The notes: generated by a model not told the origin, from the sequence alone. Counted from the stretch's first letter, positions 50,818-59,911 are shown. The stretch: DNA of 64,000 nt from Bradyrhizobium sp. Y36 (GCF_002531575.1 NZ_NWTI01000002.1:186001-250000); one strand, 5' to 3'. Made by a program: numbers and translations.

Positions 50818-52323
50818 TTACCGGGACGAGGCCTGTCGACGCGTGTAGAGGCTGACATAGGCGCCGGTGTACTCTTCTTTCCAGCCTCTCTCGCCGACCA
50901 GAAACTGCCGCAGCGGATCATGGGCCCTGACCCAGAGCACCGCGTCGATCGTGTACTTGCTGATCACCTTGTCCCAGCTGGCTGCGTCGATGTCCCAGCG
51001 AACCAGCTCGTGGTAGTCGCGCAGCAACTCATCCGGATAGGCAGTCGCCGCCCGTCCGTCGACGAAGACGGGCACTGATCCCCGCGTCCTGAAGATCAGG
51101 AGCCCGCCGACATTCCAATGGTTCAAGAGGCGCGCGTGCGAGACGTTCGCCTCGAGATAGCTTGCATCCTTCTCCGAGAGCATGTCGGGCAAGGCCAGAG
51201 CCGTGCGGACCTGCATGAAGGTGAACGGCAGCAGCAGCACGCCGACCACGCCTGCCGCCAGCATCGCGCGCCGGACCTCGGAGCCCGAAAACCGCCTCGG
51301 CAGCAGCCGGTCGAGATGGAGCGCCATCGGGACGCTGGAGAAGAGGAAGAAGAACGCGGTGTACCTGAACTGATAGAGGCCGAGAAACAGGAAGAGCCAC
51401 GCCAGCACGCGCGCCTCGAGGGGAACGCGGGTGGTGTTGCGGTAGCGCAGCTCCAGGACGACGAACGTCAGCGCATAGACGATGCCGGGAAGGCTCCCCG
51501 GCATCTCCATGTTGAAGAAGTACGAGCGCCACTCGCCGATATCGGCCTGGACGAAATGACCGAGCGTCGCCCTCACGCCGTCATAGACGTGCCATCCCAG
51601 CGGATTGACGAAGATCGCGATGACGCAGCCCACGCCCGCCAGGCAGTTGTTCCGGAAGTTGGTCCAGTCGCGCCGCAGCAGGGCGATGCCGCCGAACACG
51701 CCGAGGATCGGAAAGGCGAGCATGAAGCCGCCGTGCAGATTGACCCAGGCGACCATCATCGGCGGCAACAGGAACCAGTTCCGCCGCCGCAGGCATTCGC
51801 CGTAGAACACGACCGCGAACAGCATGGTTGCGATGTTCGGCGAAGCCGCCAGATACATGTTGGGCGAGGCTTCGTAGCAGGGATAGAGCAGGCACGCGGC
51901 GAACACCGCGATGCAAATCGCGGGAGCCGATGCACCGCTGCTGAGGCCGCAGAAGGTCAGATAGCCGGTGATGACCGCGCCGCAGGCGACGACCATGAGC
52001 ACGATCCCGGCAAAGCCCGCGTGCTGATACAGCACGCTCGCCATCACGTCCCACAGCCAGGACAGATTGTACCAGCGCCGGTCGCCGAGGGTGAACGCCC
52101 ACGGATCCTGGAAGGGCACCTCGCCCTGCTGCCTGATCAGGTCGCCGGCGGCGAGGTGCCAGCCGAGATCGTAATGGCCGAGCAGCAGCGGCCCGTTCGA
52201 CAGATAGAACACGGCGAGGAAGGCGATCAGGAAGAGGTAGACCTCGAACCCGTGCCGGTCACGTCCGGACGCGGCTTGTGCGTCGCCAATCCCGGGCCGG
52301 GACCAATCCTCGCGCGCGTCCAT
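50818..52323 (-). CDS. Polytopic membrane protein, glycosyltransferase-like
   Basis: A 501-residue protein with about eleven helices and a soluble C-terminal tail of about 120 residues. The external loop after helix 1 reads GHYDLGWHLAAGDLIRQQGEVPFQDPWAF, which has the D-x-x-W-H style of sugar transferases using lipid-linked donors. Similar proteins are present in many alphaproteobacteria as unnamed membrane proteins. The start is uncertain: Met at 52323 was chosen because the first helix then begins after about 30 residues; Met at 52338 or 52467 cannot be excluded. It is convergent with the GT87-like pair. Confidence 0.7.
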   Translation of the reverse strand: MDAREDWSRPGIGDAQAASGRDRHGFEVYLFLIAFLAVFYLSNGPLLLGHYDLGWHLAAGDLIRQQGEVPFQDPWAFTLGDRRWYNLSWLWDVMASVLYQHAGFAGIVLMVVACGAVITGYLTFCGLSSGASAPAICIAVFAACLLYPCYEASPNMYLAASPNIATMLFAVVFYGECLRRRNWFLLPPMMVAWVNLHGGFMLAFPILGVFGGIALLRRDWTNFRNNCLAGVGCVIAIFVNPLGWHVYDGVRATLGHFVQADIGEWRSYFFNMEMPGSLPGIVYALTFVVLELRYRNTTRVPLEARVLAWLFLFLGLYQFRYTAFFFLFSSVPMALHLDRLLPRRFSGSEVRRAMLAAGVVGVLLLPFTFMQVRTALALPDMLSEKDASYLEANVSHARLLNHWNVGGLLIFRTRGSVPVFVDGRAATAYPDELLRDYHELVRWDIDAASWDKVISKYTIDAVLWVRAHDPLRQFLVGERGWKEEYTGAYVSLYTRRQASSR

Positions 52324-52756
52324 CGGAGCTCTCACCATCGCAGCCAGCCGCGCCAGGCTGCCATGTGCCCGGGTCTGCATTGCTTTAGCGGGAGACGCTC
52401 TAAGGCGGAGTAAAGGGGCCGGTCGCACCGAACGGGTTCTCGCATCAAGGGTATGTTGGTGAACCAATGATTGTGCTCCCGGCGGCGATCGCAGGCTTGC
52501 TTCATCGGATTCCGCCCCAAGGCCGATCGCGTTTGCACGCTATCTTGTGGCAGCCGTGATGGCCTTTTGTCGCCATCGGCGCGGGTCGACGGGCGTGGCA
52601 TGTGCGGCGGTGCGCTCTTCGTATGACACGCTGAGGTTGACGGTCGATTGCCGACGACGTATCAATATTGATCTTTGCTGATCATTTTCGTTGCCCATTG
52701 CCTTGATTGTCGAACAATTTTTTAAGGCCGTCGTCGTGCGGCCGCAGGAGGATTGC
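52324..52756. other. Divergent intergenic region of about 430 bases
   Basis: It separates the minus-strand membrane protein gene and the plus-strand muralytic enzyme gene. The last 130 bases are noticeably A+T rich for this window (ATCAATATTGATCTTTGCTG, then AACAATTTTTTAAGG) and end in a strong Shine-Dalgarno, so promoter elements are likely there. I see no gene, repeat pair or terminator in it. Confidence 0.5.
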
Positions 52757-54241
52757 ATGACCAAGAAGCCGAAGGCCGCGATGTCGGTCGTCAGCCTGGA
52801 TGGACAAGACCATCCCTTCGCACTCCTTGCGCCCTTGTCCGATGCCGCCCCCTTGGTGGCTGAGGTCAAGCCCCAGGTCATCACTGCAGCAAAAATGTCG
52901 GCGATCGGCCGATACGAGTGGAAAAACCGCGGCGTCGCCTGCATCGGCTACACTGCAGGCATGGCGGTGGCTTACGCGTCGGCTTACGCCCGATTGCAGG
53001 CGCATGATCCCGTCGCGGACCGGATGGCGCGCGCTCTGGAGCCGGCGTTCGTCGATTCCCACGGCAATCTGAAGGGAGATGCCCTGTCCTGGTACGCTGA
53101 CCAGTTGAGAGCCATCGGCATGGGCACGGCGACGTCGGCCGAACGCCTGCGAGCCCTGTTCGTGCTGCTGCTCGGTCTCGGGATGCGGGAGAGCAGCGGG
53201 CGCTTCTGTGAGGGACGCGATCGGCACGCCAACAACCGGGCCGCTGACACGGCGGAGGCGGGGCTGTTCCAGATGAGCTTCAACCTCGTTGCGCCGCGTG
53301 CCGAATTGCTCGACGTCTTCCACCACTATCAGGACCATCCCGATGAGGGGCTCCGCGAGATATTCGAGGTGAATATGCGGCCGCGGGAAAACGACGACGA
53401 CCGCGAGAATTTCGGTGACCCCAATTCCCGGGGCTTCGCCTTTCAGAGGCTCAGCAAGCAATGTCCGGCCATGGTGGTCGAGATCGCGGCGCTGGGGCTG
53501 CGGGAGCAGGCGGGACATTGGGGACCGATCATCAATCGCGCCGCGGAGGTACGGTCGGCGAGCAAGGAATTGCTGCTGGCGGTGGAACGGATCGTCGATG
53601 CGCCCGCCATCGCGGAGGCCGGGCCCGCCGCGCGGGGGCTCGGCGCAGACGCGACGCTGAGCCGTGCGGATCTCGCCCGCCGCTTTTCGGCACCGGTTCC
53701 TCTCGCCTCTCTGCTGCCCATCAACACGGGGTTATCGAGTGCCAAGGAGGAGACGATGATCTCGCTCCTCGGCTCGCCCCATATGCCTCTCACGACCGTC
53801 GGGCAGAACGAGCGCGCGTCCGATCTTGTCAAGCGCAACCTCGTGCTGGAGCGAATGTCGCCGCTCTTCCGCCTGACCGGCCTCAAGCCCGCGGTCGACG
53901 ACGTGAAAGCCGTTCTGACGAAAGCGTTCGCAAAACAGCCCACTCTCGCGGAGGTTCTTTCGACAGAAGGCATGCTCAGCGTGCGCATGCGCAAGCCGAC
54001 CAATGGTTCGGTCAGCACCCACGTCTCCAATCACGGCTGGGGAACGGCGGTGGATTTCAAGGTCGTCGGCTTCGACGCGCCCGCGAACACCGGTGCGACC
54101 GTGCCGGAGTTCATTGCGCTCCTGATTCCGCTTTTCAATAAGGCGGGTTGGTACTCAGGCGTCGCCTTCAACGACACCATGCATTTCGAGGTCTCGGAGG
54201 AGCGCATCCGGGAATGGGCGAAAAAGAAACTGTTGAAGTAG
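52757..54241 (+). CDS. Probable two-domain muralytic enzyme (lysozyme-like plus M15 D,D-peptidase)
   Basis: A 494-residue protein. The N-terminal half has a lysozyme/transglycosylase-like signature: GMRESSGRFCEG with Glu145 and AEAGLFQMSF at 167-176, echoing the E-S-S and G-L-F/M-Q motifs of family 23 enzymes. The C-terminal part carries the M15 metallopeptidase motif SxHxxGxAxD at 424-433 (SNHGWGTAVD; His426, Asp433) and the third zinc ligand His476 in NDTMHFE. Together it could cut both glycan and peptide strands of peptidoglycan. No signal peptide is visible, as in phage endolysins, yet no holin or phage genes flank it. GGAGG six bases before the ATG at 52757 settles the start. The domain calls are by motif only. 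Confidence 0.7.
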   Translation: MTKKPKAAMSVVSLDGQDHPFALLAPLSDAAPLVAEVKPQVITAAKMSAIGRYEWKNRGVACIGYTAGMAVAYASAYARLQAHDPVADRMARALEPAFVDSHGNLKGDALSWYADQLRAIGMGTATSAERLRALFVLLLGLGMRESSGRFCEGRDRHANNRAADTAEAGLFQMSFNLVAPRAELLDVFHHYQDHPDEGLREIFEVNMRPRENDDDRENFGDPNSRGFAFQRLSKQCPAMVVEIAALGLREQAGHWGPIINRAAEVRSASKELLLAVERIVDAPAIAEAGPAARGLGADATLSRADLARRFSAPVPLASLLPINTGLSSAKEETMISLLGSPHMPLTTVGQNERASDLVKRNLVLERMSPLFRLTGLKPAVDDVKAVLTKAFAKQPTLAEVLSTEGMLSVRMRKPTNGSVSTHVSNHGWGTAVDFKVVGFDAPANTGATVPEFIALLIPLFNKAGWYSGVAFNDTMHFEVSEERIREWAKKKLLK

Positions 54242-54400
54242 ACCGGTCGTGCCGGGAGGGCCTTTGTCGTCTCGACGTCGCCTGGAATCGACTGTGCTGG
54301 GCGGAAGCCGGGGTGCGGCGTGGCCGTGAACAGTCGGCTGCCAAATCTGCAATGCCGCTCCCGACCGGGCTGTCGCAACGCCAGCTGCCGTCAAATCTCG

Positions 54401-54489
54401 TGGTGCGGGCAGCCGGGGTCGAACCGGCACAGCGCTTGCGCACCGAGGGATTTTAAGTCCCTTGCGTCTACCAATTCCGCCATGCCCGC
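54401..54489 (-). tRNA. tRNA-Leu (UAA)
   Basis: On the minus strand the acceptor arm GCGGGCA pairs with TGCCCGC, followed by an encoded CCA (54401-54403). The anticodon loop is CTTAAAA with anticodon TAA at 54453-54455. A long variable arm (about 15 bases) marks a class II tRNA, and the T arm carries GGTTCGACCC. The 3' end points toward the muralytic enzyme gene. Confidence 0.97.
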
Positions 54490-54661
54490 TTGATCCAACG
54501 AGATCAAACACTTAAGTCCATCCCCGGGCGTCTGGAATTGGTGCTTTGCGTCTGCCGGGGACGTTCTTCCTTAAGCGAGCCGGGCGCACAAGGCAAAGCC
54601 TCAATCCGGACACCGGGAGTTGCTTTAGGCATTCTCAATCCAACGGGACTATTCATCCGGC

Positions 54662-55081
54662 ATGTCTGCTTCGTTCTCCTCTTCCCTGCGCGGCCTTGGT
54701 GCGCTCCTCGCGCTGCTTGTGGCCGGCGCCGCGCTGTCCGGCTGCGCCGGCATGAGCGAGACCATCGCGCCGGCTTTTGCCGATCCCGCCAAATACGAAT
54801 TGTACGACTGCAAGCAGCTGGAGGCTGAGCGCAAGACGCTCGCCAAGCGCACCGACGACTTGCGGGGGCTGATGGAGAAGGCCGAGACCGGGGCAGGTGG
54901 CGCGGTCGTGTCCGAGCTCGCTTATCGCAACGATTATGTCGCGGTGCGCGGGCAGGCCCAATTGGCCGAGGACGCCTGGCGCCGCAACAGATGCCGGGAA
55001 ACGCCGCCCGAGGCGACACCGCCTGCGCCGTCACCCGCCGCAGTCAAGCCCGCACCGAAATCGGGCAGAGCGGCCCGCTGA
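54662..55081 (+). CDS. Small lipoprotein of unknown function
   Basis: A 139-residue protein. A signal peptide with lipobox LSGC (residues 25-28) predicts a lipid-anchored mature protein beginning at Cys28. The body contains CKQLEAERKTLAKRTDDLRGLMEKAE, a likely coiled coil, and ends in a Pro/Ala-rich tail. I recall similar alphaproteobacterial lipoproteins without a known role. It lies alone, upstream of and convergent with the flavin monooxygenase gene. Confidence 0.75.
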   Translation: MSASFSSSLRGLGALLALLVAGAALSGCAGMSETIAPAFADPAKYELYDCKQLEAERKTLAKRTDDLRGLMEKAETGAGGAVVSELAYRNDYVAVRGQAQLAEDAWRRNRCRETPPEATPPAPSPAAVKPAPKSGRAAR

Positions 55082-55106
55082 AGCGCGGCGCCGTCGGCGC
55101 TTCGTC

Positions 55107-56309
55107 TCAGGGCCGCCAGCCGTAGATCCAGTCCTGCCGTGCCAGCATGCGGTCCGGGCCGAGCGCGCGGATCGCAAGGTCGCGCGCGACCGCAAACGGT
55201 CCGCTCAGGTGATAGATGCGGCCCTGCTGCCGCGCGGTCCGCTGCACCCGCCGCACACGCGCCTGGCGCGCGCGGCCATATTGCGCCAGCGCGGCCGAGA
55301 TCCCCGCGCTGCTCTCGGCGGCCTCAAGACTCAAATGCCGGGCGAGCACGGCGGCGTCCTCGATCGCCATGCCGGCTCCTTGCGCTGCGAAAGGCAGCAT
55401 CGCGTGCACGGCGTCGCCGAGCAGCGCCACCGGACCCTTGCTCCAGGGGCAGCCGTCGGGCACGCCGAACAGCGCCCATTTCCGCCAGCTGTCGACCGTG
55501 GCGAGCATCATGCGCGCCGAGGCCGGCCAGCGTGGGCCGGCAAAGGCGTCCATCACCTCGAGGGGATCGCCTGATGTGCTCCAGCCGGGCCTGTTCCAGG
55601 TGCCCGGCAGCACGGCGACCACGTTGATCTGCCGTCCGCCCGCGATCGGATAGGCGACGAGATGGGCATTCGGTCCCATCCAGAGCTGAACCCGGCGCGC
55701 GGTATAGTCCTTCGGCAGTTGCGTGGCGTCCAGCGTGCCGCGCCAGGCGATCAGTCCGGAGAAGCGCGGCTGCACCTCGGGAAACAGATGCTGGCGCACC
55801 GTCGACCAGATGCCGTCGGCGCCGATCAGCGCGCCGGCGAGATCGCTGCGGCGGATCGTGCCGCTGCGATGGACGACCGTCAGGCCCTTGGCATGAGGCG
55901 CGGCGTCTTCGAAGGTCGCGCCCAGTTTCAGGTCGACGTCGGGATGGTCGGCAACGGCGCCGGCCAGCGCCGATTGCAGATCGGCGCGGTGGACCACCCA
56001 ATAGGGCGCGCCGGCCCGCAGCGAAGCGGCGTCACCGAGCGGCATGCGCAGGAGCTCGCCACCGGCCCGCGCGCTCATGATCGAGACCGCCTCCGGCACG
56101 ACGGCGCGCAGCTTGAGGCGCTCGGCGAGGCCAAGCTCCACCAGCACGCGGCTGGCATTGGGGGAGAGTTGCAGTCCGGCGCCGACTTCCTCGAGGCGCT
56201 CGGCCTTTTCCAGCACGACGATGCGGAAGCCACGGGCGGCGAGCGCGAGCGCGGCCGTCAGCCCTCCGATGCCGGCACCGGCGATGACAATCGTTCGGGA
56301 GAGCGCCAC
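55107..56309 (-). CDS. FAD-dependent monooxygenase (salicylate hydroxylase-like)
   Basis: A 400-residue class A flavoprotein hydroxylase. The dinucleotide-binding start IAGAGIGGLTAALALAARG, the DG motif ALIGADGIWSTVR and the GD motif VALLGDAVHAMLPFAAQGAGM are all in place. It resembles salicylate hydroxylases and relatives such as 6-hydroxynicotinate or UbiH-like enzymes; the substrate is unknown. The start is GTG at 56309, with TCAGGG just before it. It is 19 bases after the zinc-finger gene, so they are cotranscribed. Confidence 0.9.
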   Translation of the reverse strand: MALSRTIVIAGAGIGGLTAALALAARGFRIVVLEKAERLEEVGAGLQLSPNASRVLVELGLAERLKLRAVVPEAVSIMSARAGGELLRMPLGDAASLRAGAPYWVVHRADLQSALAGAVADHPDVDLKLGATFEDAAPHAKGLTVVHRSGTIRRSDLAGALIGADGIWSTVRQHLFPEVQPRFSGLIAWRGTLDATQLPKDYTARRVQLWMGPNAHLVAYPIAGGRQINVVAVLPGTWNRPGWSTSGDPLEVMDAFAGPRWPASARMMLATVDSWRKWALFGVPDGCPWSKGPVALLGDAVHAMLPFAAQGAGMAIEDAAVLARHLSLEAAESSAGISAALAQYGRARQARVRRVQRTARQQGRIYHLSGPFAVARDLAIRALGPDRMLARQDWIYGWRP

Positions 56310-56328
56310 CCCTGACCGGTGGAGGCGG

Positions 56329-56574
56329 TCAGGCCACCTTGTCCTTCAGCACGCATTCCGGCGGACGGGCTTCGCCCGCCTTCAGGTCGGCGGCAAACCG
56401 GTACAGCGTCGAGCAATAGGGGCAGATGATCTCGTTGTCGTTGCCGAGGTCGAGGAAGACGTGCGGATGGTCGAACGGAGGGTTGGCGCCCACGCACATG
56501 AACTCTTGCGAGCCGATCTCGATGACGGGGACACCGGCATCGTTATGGAAGTGCGGGACGACATGGTCGGACAT
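56329..56574 (-). CDS. Zinc-finger domain protein (CHC2-like, NDUFS6-related)
   Basis: An 81-residue protein with the zinc ligands Cys27, His36 or His38 and the pair CPYC at the centre (FMCVGANPPFDHPHVFLD and NEIICPYCSTLYRF). This is the zf-CHCC family of PF10276, related to the mitochondrial complex I subunit NDUFS6 and common in alphaproteobacteria. It probably binds structural zinc. The ATG at 56574 follows AGGATGAG. It leads an operon with the flavin monooxygenase. Confidence 0.88.
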   Translation of the reverse strand: MSDHVVPHFHNDAGVPVIEIGSQEFMCVGANPPFDHPHVFLDLGNDNEIICPYCSTLYRFAADLKAGEARPPECVLKDKVA

Positions 56575-56899
56575 CGTAACTCATCCTGGAGTGGCAATGG
56601 CGGCAGACACAATCAAGAACTGACGCGGCATCTTTGAGGCGCCGCGGACCATACTGGCGGGTGTGGATGATTGCTAGTCCAGCGGAACCGAAAGGCCCGC
56701 AATTGCCCCATGCTCATTTGCTCATGCAAATTCGACACAATCTTGGGGCCTGAGAGAAGCCCTTCTTTCGTCGGGGACGTTGTGTCGCAATTTTGGCATA
56801 CTATGTCTCTCGGAGAAGCGAATTTGCGCCGAAAGACGAATCATCCTGCGCCAATCGATCCCGAGGACCGTAGGGCTTTTCCAGATCTGGCTTTTCCAC
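56575..56899. other. Divergent intergenic region of about 325 bases
   Basis: It lies between the zinc-finger gene and the unknown membrane protein gene. It holds no ORF with a family match. It contains a relatively A+T-rich segment with a possible minus 10 box (GGCATACTATG at 56794-56804), which may be the promoter of the plus-strand gene. No repeat or terminator is apparent. Confidence 0.45.
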
Positions 56900-58036
56900 A
56901 TGAAATGGCTGCGAATCACCACAGCTCTGACCGGTATCGCGGCCTGCGGATTCATGCTCGCGCAGGTAGCACCGCACGCCCGTGAGGCCGGCGCGATCCT
57001 CGCCGCCCAGGACGATCCGGCCGCGCTCTCCGAGCTCAAGCTCGATTCATTGCTGCGGCAGAATGGCCGCCTGGTTCAGGACAACGTCGAGGCCGCGCTC
57101 GCCGCCGGCGATGCCGATCTCGCCGACAGCTTTGTCGCGCTGGCGCGTGACCGCAACATCGCGCTGCCCGACGAGCTCCTGAGCCGCGTTGGCGAGGCCG
57201 TCAAAGCCGAAGCTTCCACCTCGCACTTCGCCAAGCGGTTCGCCACCGGCCTCGTCACCGGCAACGCCGATGACGTTGCCAGCCTCTCCGGCACGGTGGC
57301 CGGCGATCTCTTCGTGATCGGCGACGTCAGGGACGTGGTGCGCGAGGGCAAGCATCTGGCCATGGGCGAGGACACCGACCGCCTCGTGCTCGGCCTTGCG
57401 GCTGCAGGCCTCGCTGTGACCGCGGCGACCTACGTCTCCGTCGGTGGCGCGGCGCCGGTGCGGGCCGGGCTGACGCTGGTGAAGGATGCGCGGAAAGTCG
57501 GGCGGCTCGGCGAAGGCCTTGCCGTGTGGGCCGGCCGCTCCGCGCGCGAGGTCGTCGACACGCCGATGCTCCAGAATGCGGTCGCCAGGGGTTCGGTGTT
57601 CCGCCCGGGCGAGACGGTGGGCGCGATCAAGGCCGCGTTCCGCGCCGAGAAGGCCGGTGCGCTGGTCCGGCTCGGCAAGGACGTGACGCGCGTCGCCGAG
57701 AAGACCGGCACGCGCGGGGCGATGGATACGCTGCGCATCGCCGAAGGTCCGAAGGACGTCGCACGCGCGGCGCGGCTCGCGGAAGCGCAGGGCGGCAAGA
57801 CGCGCGCGATCATGAAGCTGCTCGGCCGCGGCGCGCTGCTGCTTGTCGGAGGCGCGTTCGATCTGGCGCTGTGGCTCTTCGGTGCGGCACTGACGCTGTT
57901 CGGCCTTCTCTCATCCATCAAGGCGACCACCGAGCGCCTCACCCAGGCCTGGTGCGATCGCAAACGGGCGCGGCGGCTGCGCCGTGCCCGGATCGCAGCC
58001 GAAGCGGCTCTGGCGAACGCGGCCGTCTCGGCCTGA
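56900..58036 (+). CDS. Protein of unknown function with N-terminal anchor and hydrophobic segments
   Basis: A 378-residue protein with an N-terminal signal or anchor (MKWLRITTALTGIAACGFML) and an extracytoplasmic helical region. The centre contains VAGDLFVIGDVRDVVREGKHLAMGED, then a hydrophobic stretch at about 150-175 and another near 320-345, and a basic C-terminal tail (CDRKRARRLRRARIAAE). The G-D-x-x-D-x-x-x-E-G arrangement resembles the linker regions found before toxin domains in polymorphic toxin proteins, but the C-terminal part shows no known toxin. I cannot name a function. The ATG at 56900 was chosen because the hydrophobic anchor begins there. Confidence 0.6.
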   Translation: MKWLRITTALTGIAACGFMLAQVAPHAREAGAILAAQDDPAALSELKLDSLLRQNGRLVQDNVEAALAAGDADLADSFVALARDRNIALPDELLSRVGEAVKAEASTSHFAKRFATGLVTGNADDVASLSGTVAGDLFVIGDVRDVVREGKHLAMGEDTDRLVLGLAAAGLAVTAATYVSVGGAAPVRAGLTLVKDARKVGRLGEGLAVWAGRSAREVVDTPMLQNAVARGSVFRPGETVGAIKAAFRAEKAGALVRLGKDVTRVAEKTGTRGAMDTLRIAEGPKDVARAARLAEAQGGKTRAIMKLLGRGALLLVGGAFDLALWLFGAALTLFGLLSSIKATTERLTQAWCDRKRARRLRRARIAAEAALANAAVSA

Positions 58037-58063
58037 GGCGCCCGGCGCTTCGGGTTATTGTTT

Positions 58064-58112
58064 GAGCATGATGTTGCCGGAAAACGGCTGCACACTTTCC
58101 CGGATCGTGCTC
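58064..58112. repeat. Palindromic repeat (GAGCATGAT...TCCGG type)
   Basis: GAGCATGATGTTGCCGGAAA on the left and TTTCCCGGATCGTGCTC on the right are inverted. It is a well-known alphaproteobacterial intergenic element type, from memory; a single copy is seen in this window. It lies directly before the alpha/beta hydrolase gene. Confidence 0.75.
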
Positions 58113-58147
58113 TAAGATCAATCATTCCCCGCAACACTACGGAACTG

Positions 58148-58906
58148 ATGATGCCGAGCTTTCACAACGGCGCCGTTGAAATTGCCTATCTCGACGAAGG
58201 CGAGGGCGATCCGATCATTCTGGTGCATGGCTTTGCCTCCAGCAAGAACGTGAACTGGGTCTATCCGACCTGGGTTTCCGAGCTGCGCAAGAACGGCCGG
58301 CGGGTGATCGCGCTCGACAATCGCGGCCATGGCGAAAGCGCAAAGCTCTACGATCCCGCGCAGTACTCGATTCCCGTGATGGCCGGCGACGTGCTCGCGC
58401 TGATGGATCATCTCGCCATCCCGCAGGCCGACATCATGGGCTATTCGATGGGGGGCCGGATGACGGCCTGGCTGTCTCTCAACGAGCCGCAGCGGCTGCG
58501 CTCGGCGATCCTCGGCGGCATCGGCATCGGCGGCCTGATCGAGGGCACCGGCCCCGGCGAGAACGTTGCGAAGGCGCTGGAAGCGCCCGCGCTCGACGAC
58601 GTCACCGATCCCGTCGGCCGCACGTTTCGTGCGTTTGCGGATCAAACCCGTTCCGACCGCAAAGCGCTTGCCGCCTGCCTGCGCGGCACGCGCGATCTCA
58701 TGACGAAGGACGAAGCCGCGCGCATCGACGTGCCGGTGCTGATCGCAGTCGGCTCGACCGACGACGTCGCAGGAAGCGCCAGCGCGCTCGGCGAAATCAT
58801 CCCCGGCTCCGAAGTGCTCGACATCCCGAACCGCGACCACATGCGCGCGGTCGGCGACAAGGTCTACAAATCAGGCGTGCTGGACTTCCTGTCACGCCGA
58901 GGCTGA
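58148..58906 (+). CDS. Alpha/beta hydrolase
   Basis: A 252-residue soluble hydrolase. The catalytic Ser is in GYSMGGRM, the acid in VGSTDDVAGS and the His in IPNRDHMRAVGD; the oxyanion region is LVHGFASSKNVNW. Related proteins include haloperoxidase- and hydrolase-type esterases. The substrate is unknown. The ATG at 58148 (followed by another ATG at 58151) was chosen, because the longer frame starts inside the repeat. Confidence 0.9.
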   Translation: MMPSFHNGAVEIAYLDEGEGDPIILVHGFASSKNVNWVYPTWVSELRKNGRRVIALDNRGHGESAKLYDPAQYSIPVMAGDVLALMDHLAIPQADIMGYSMGGRMTAWLSLNEPQRLRSAILGGIGIGGLIEGTGPGENVAKALEAPALDDVTDPVGRTFRAFADQTRSDRKALAACLRGTRDLMTKDEAARIDVPVLIAVGSTDDVAGSASALGEIIPGSEVLDIPNRDHMRAVGDKVYKSGVLDFLSRRG

Positions 58907-58965
58907 GGTGGCAAAGAGCCAGGAGGCTGTCGCCTGCCAATCTGATTTCGGTGACGACCGCTGCT

Positions 58966-59910
58966 TCACACCGCCTTGTCGCTGAACGCGGCGGGAAGCG
59001 TGGCGAGGAACGACATGACGCGCTGTGTGCGCAGGGGCGGGCGGCGGCCCGAGGGGCGCAGCATCCATAGAGGTTCCCCGGACGCGCGCCACGGCGCCAG
59101 CACTTCGACCAGTCGGCCGGTGCGAAGGTCTTCGTTGACGAGCCACGCCGGCCCCCAGCCTACCCCAAACCCATTCGCGACCAAAGCGAGCGAAGCGTGC
59201 GCGTCATCGCAAATGTGCTTGGGCTTTGGCGTGACGCGAATGGGTGCTTTGCCGCGCGGGTTGGCGAAGCGCCACGTCAGGATCTGACCGCTCGCGGGAT
59301 TCCGGAAGCCGACGTGGTCGTGCGCGGAAAGCTCGTCTGGAGTGGCCGGCGCGCCGCGCGCCTTCAGATAGGCGGGCGAGGCGCAAGCGATCCAGGAGAA
59401 CGTGCAAAGCCGCCGCGCCTGATGACCGGGCGCGCGGTCGAGCGGCCCCGAGCGGATCGCGATGTCGACGCCTTCCGCCGCGAGATCGAGAATCTCGTTG
59501 CGGAATTTGACCTCGATCTCGATTTCCGGCCGTTCCCGCAGGAACGCCGGCAGTCGCGGCAGGATGCAGGCGCGCGCGAACGAAGCGGGGGCGGTCACGC
59601 GCACCCGTCCGCCTTCGTCGCGCGCGACTTCGCCGAGCGCGGATTGGACATGGGCGAGACTTTCGACCAACGCGCGTCCCGCCGCCATCAACCTGTCGCC
59701 CTCCGCCGTCAGCGCCAACGAATGGGTGGAGCGATGCAGGAGCCGCAACCCGCGAGCCTTTTCGAGGCGGGCCACTGCCTTGGACATCGCCGAGGTGGTC
59801 GTCCCCGCCCGCCGCGCGGCTTCGGCGAAGGAGCCCGCCTCGACGACGCGGACGAAGGCAAGAAGACGCGAGAGGTCGGGAGGCAAGGTTGTTGTGGACA
59901 TGTAGTCCAC
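58966..59910 (-). CDS. LysR-family transcriptional regulator
   Basis: A 314-residue regulator with an N-terminal winged helix-turn-helix (LLAFVRVVEAGSFAEAARRAG and SKAVARLEKARGLRLLHRST) and a periplasmic-binding-like effector domain. It belongs to the large CrgA/DsdC-like group by sequence. It is divergent from the DUF1330-like gene at 60009. The palindrome at 59893-59911 covers its start codon, so self-repression is likely. The start is Met1 at 59910 or Met4 at 59901. Confidence 0.93.
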   Translation of the reverse strand: MDYMSTTTLPPDLSRLLAFVRVVEAGSFAEAARRAGTTTSAMSKAVARLEKARGLRLLHRSTHSLALTAEGDRLMAAGRALVESLAHVQSALGEVARDEGGRVRVTAPASFARACILPRLPAFLRERPEIEIEVKFRNEILDLAAEGVDIAIRSGPLDRAPGHQARRLCTFSWIACASPAYLKARGAPATPDELSAHDHVGFRNPASGQILTWRFANPRGKAPIRVTPKPKHICDDAHASLALVANGFGVGWGPAWLVNEDLRTGRLVEVLAPWRASGEPLWMLRPSGRRPPLRTQRVMSFLATLPAAFSDKAV

Positions 59911-59911
59911 A
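59893..59911. promoter_or_regulatory. Palindrome over the LysR start codon
   Basis: TGTGGAC-N5-GTCCACA overlaps both possible start codons of the LysR gene. Binding there would block translation or transcription start of the regulator and sits 98 bases from the divergent gene. Confidence 0.6.

Noticed and set aside
52757..54489. A prophage remnant at tRNA-Leu
   Set aside because: The endolysin-like gene lies next to the tRNA, but I see no integrase, no second copy of the tRNA 3' end and no phage structural genes.
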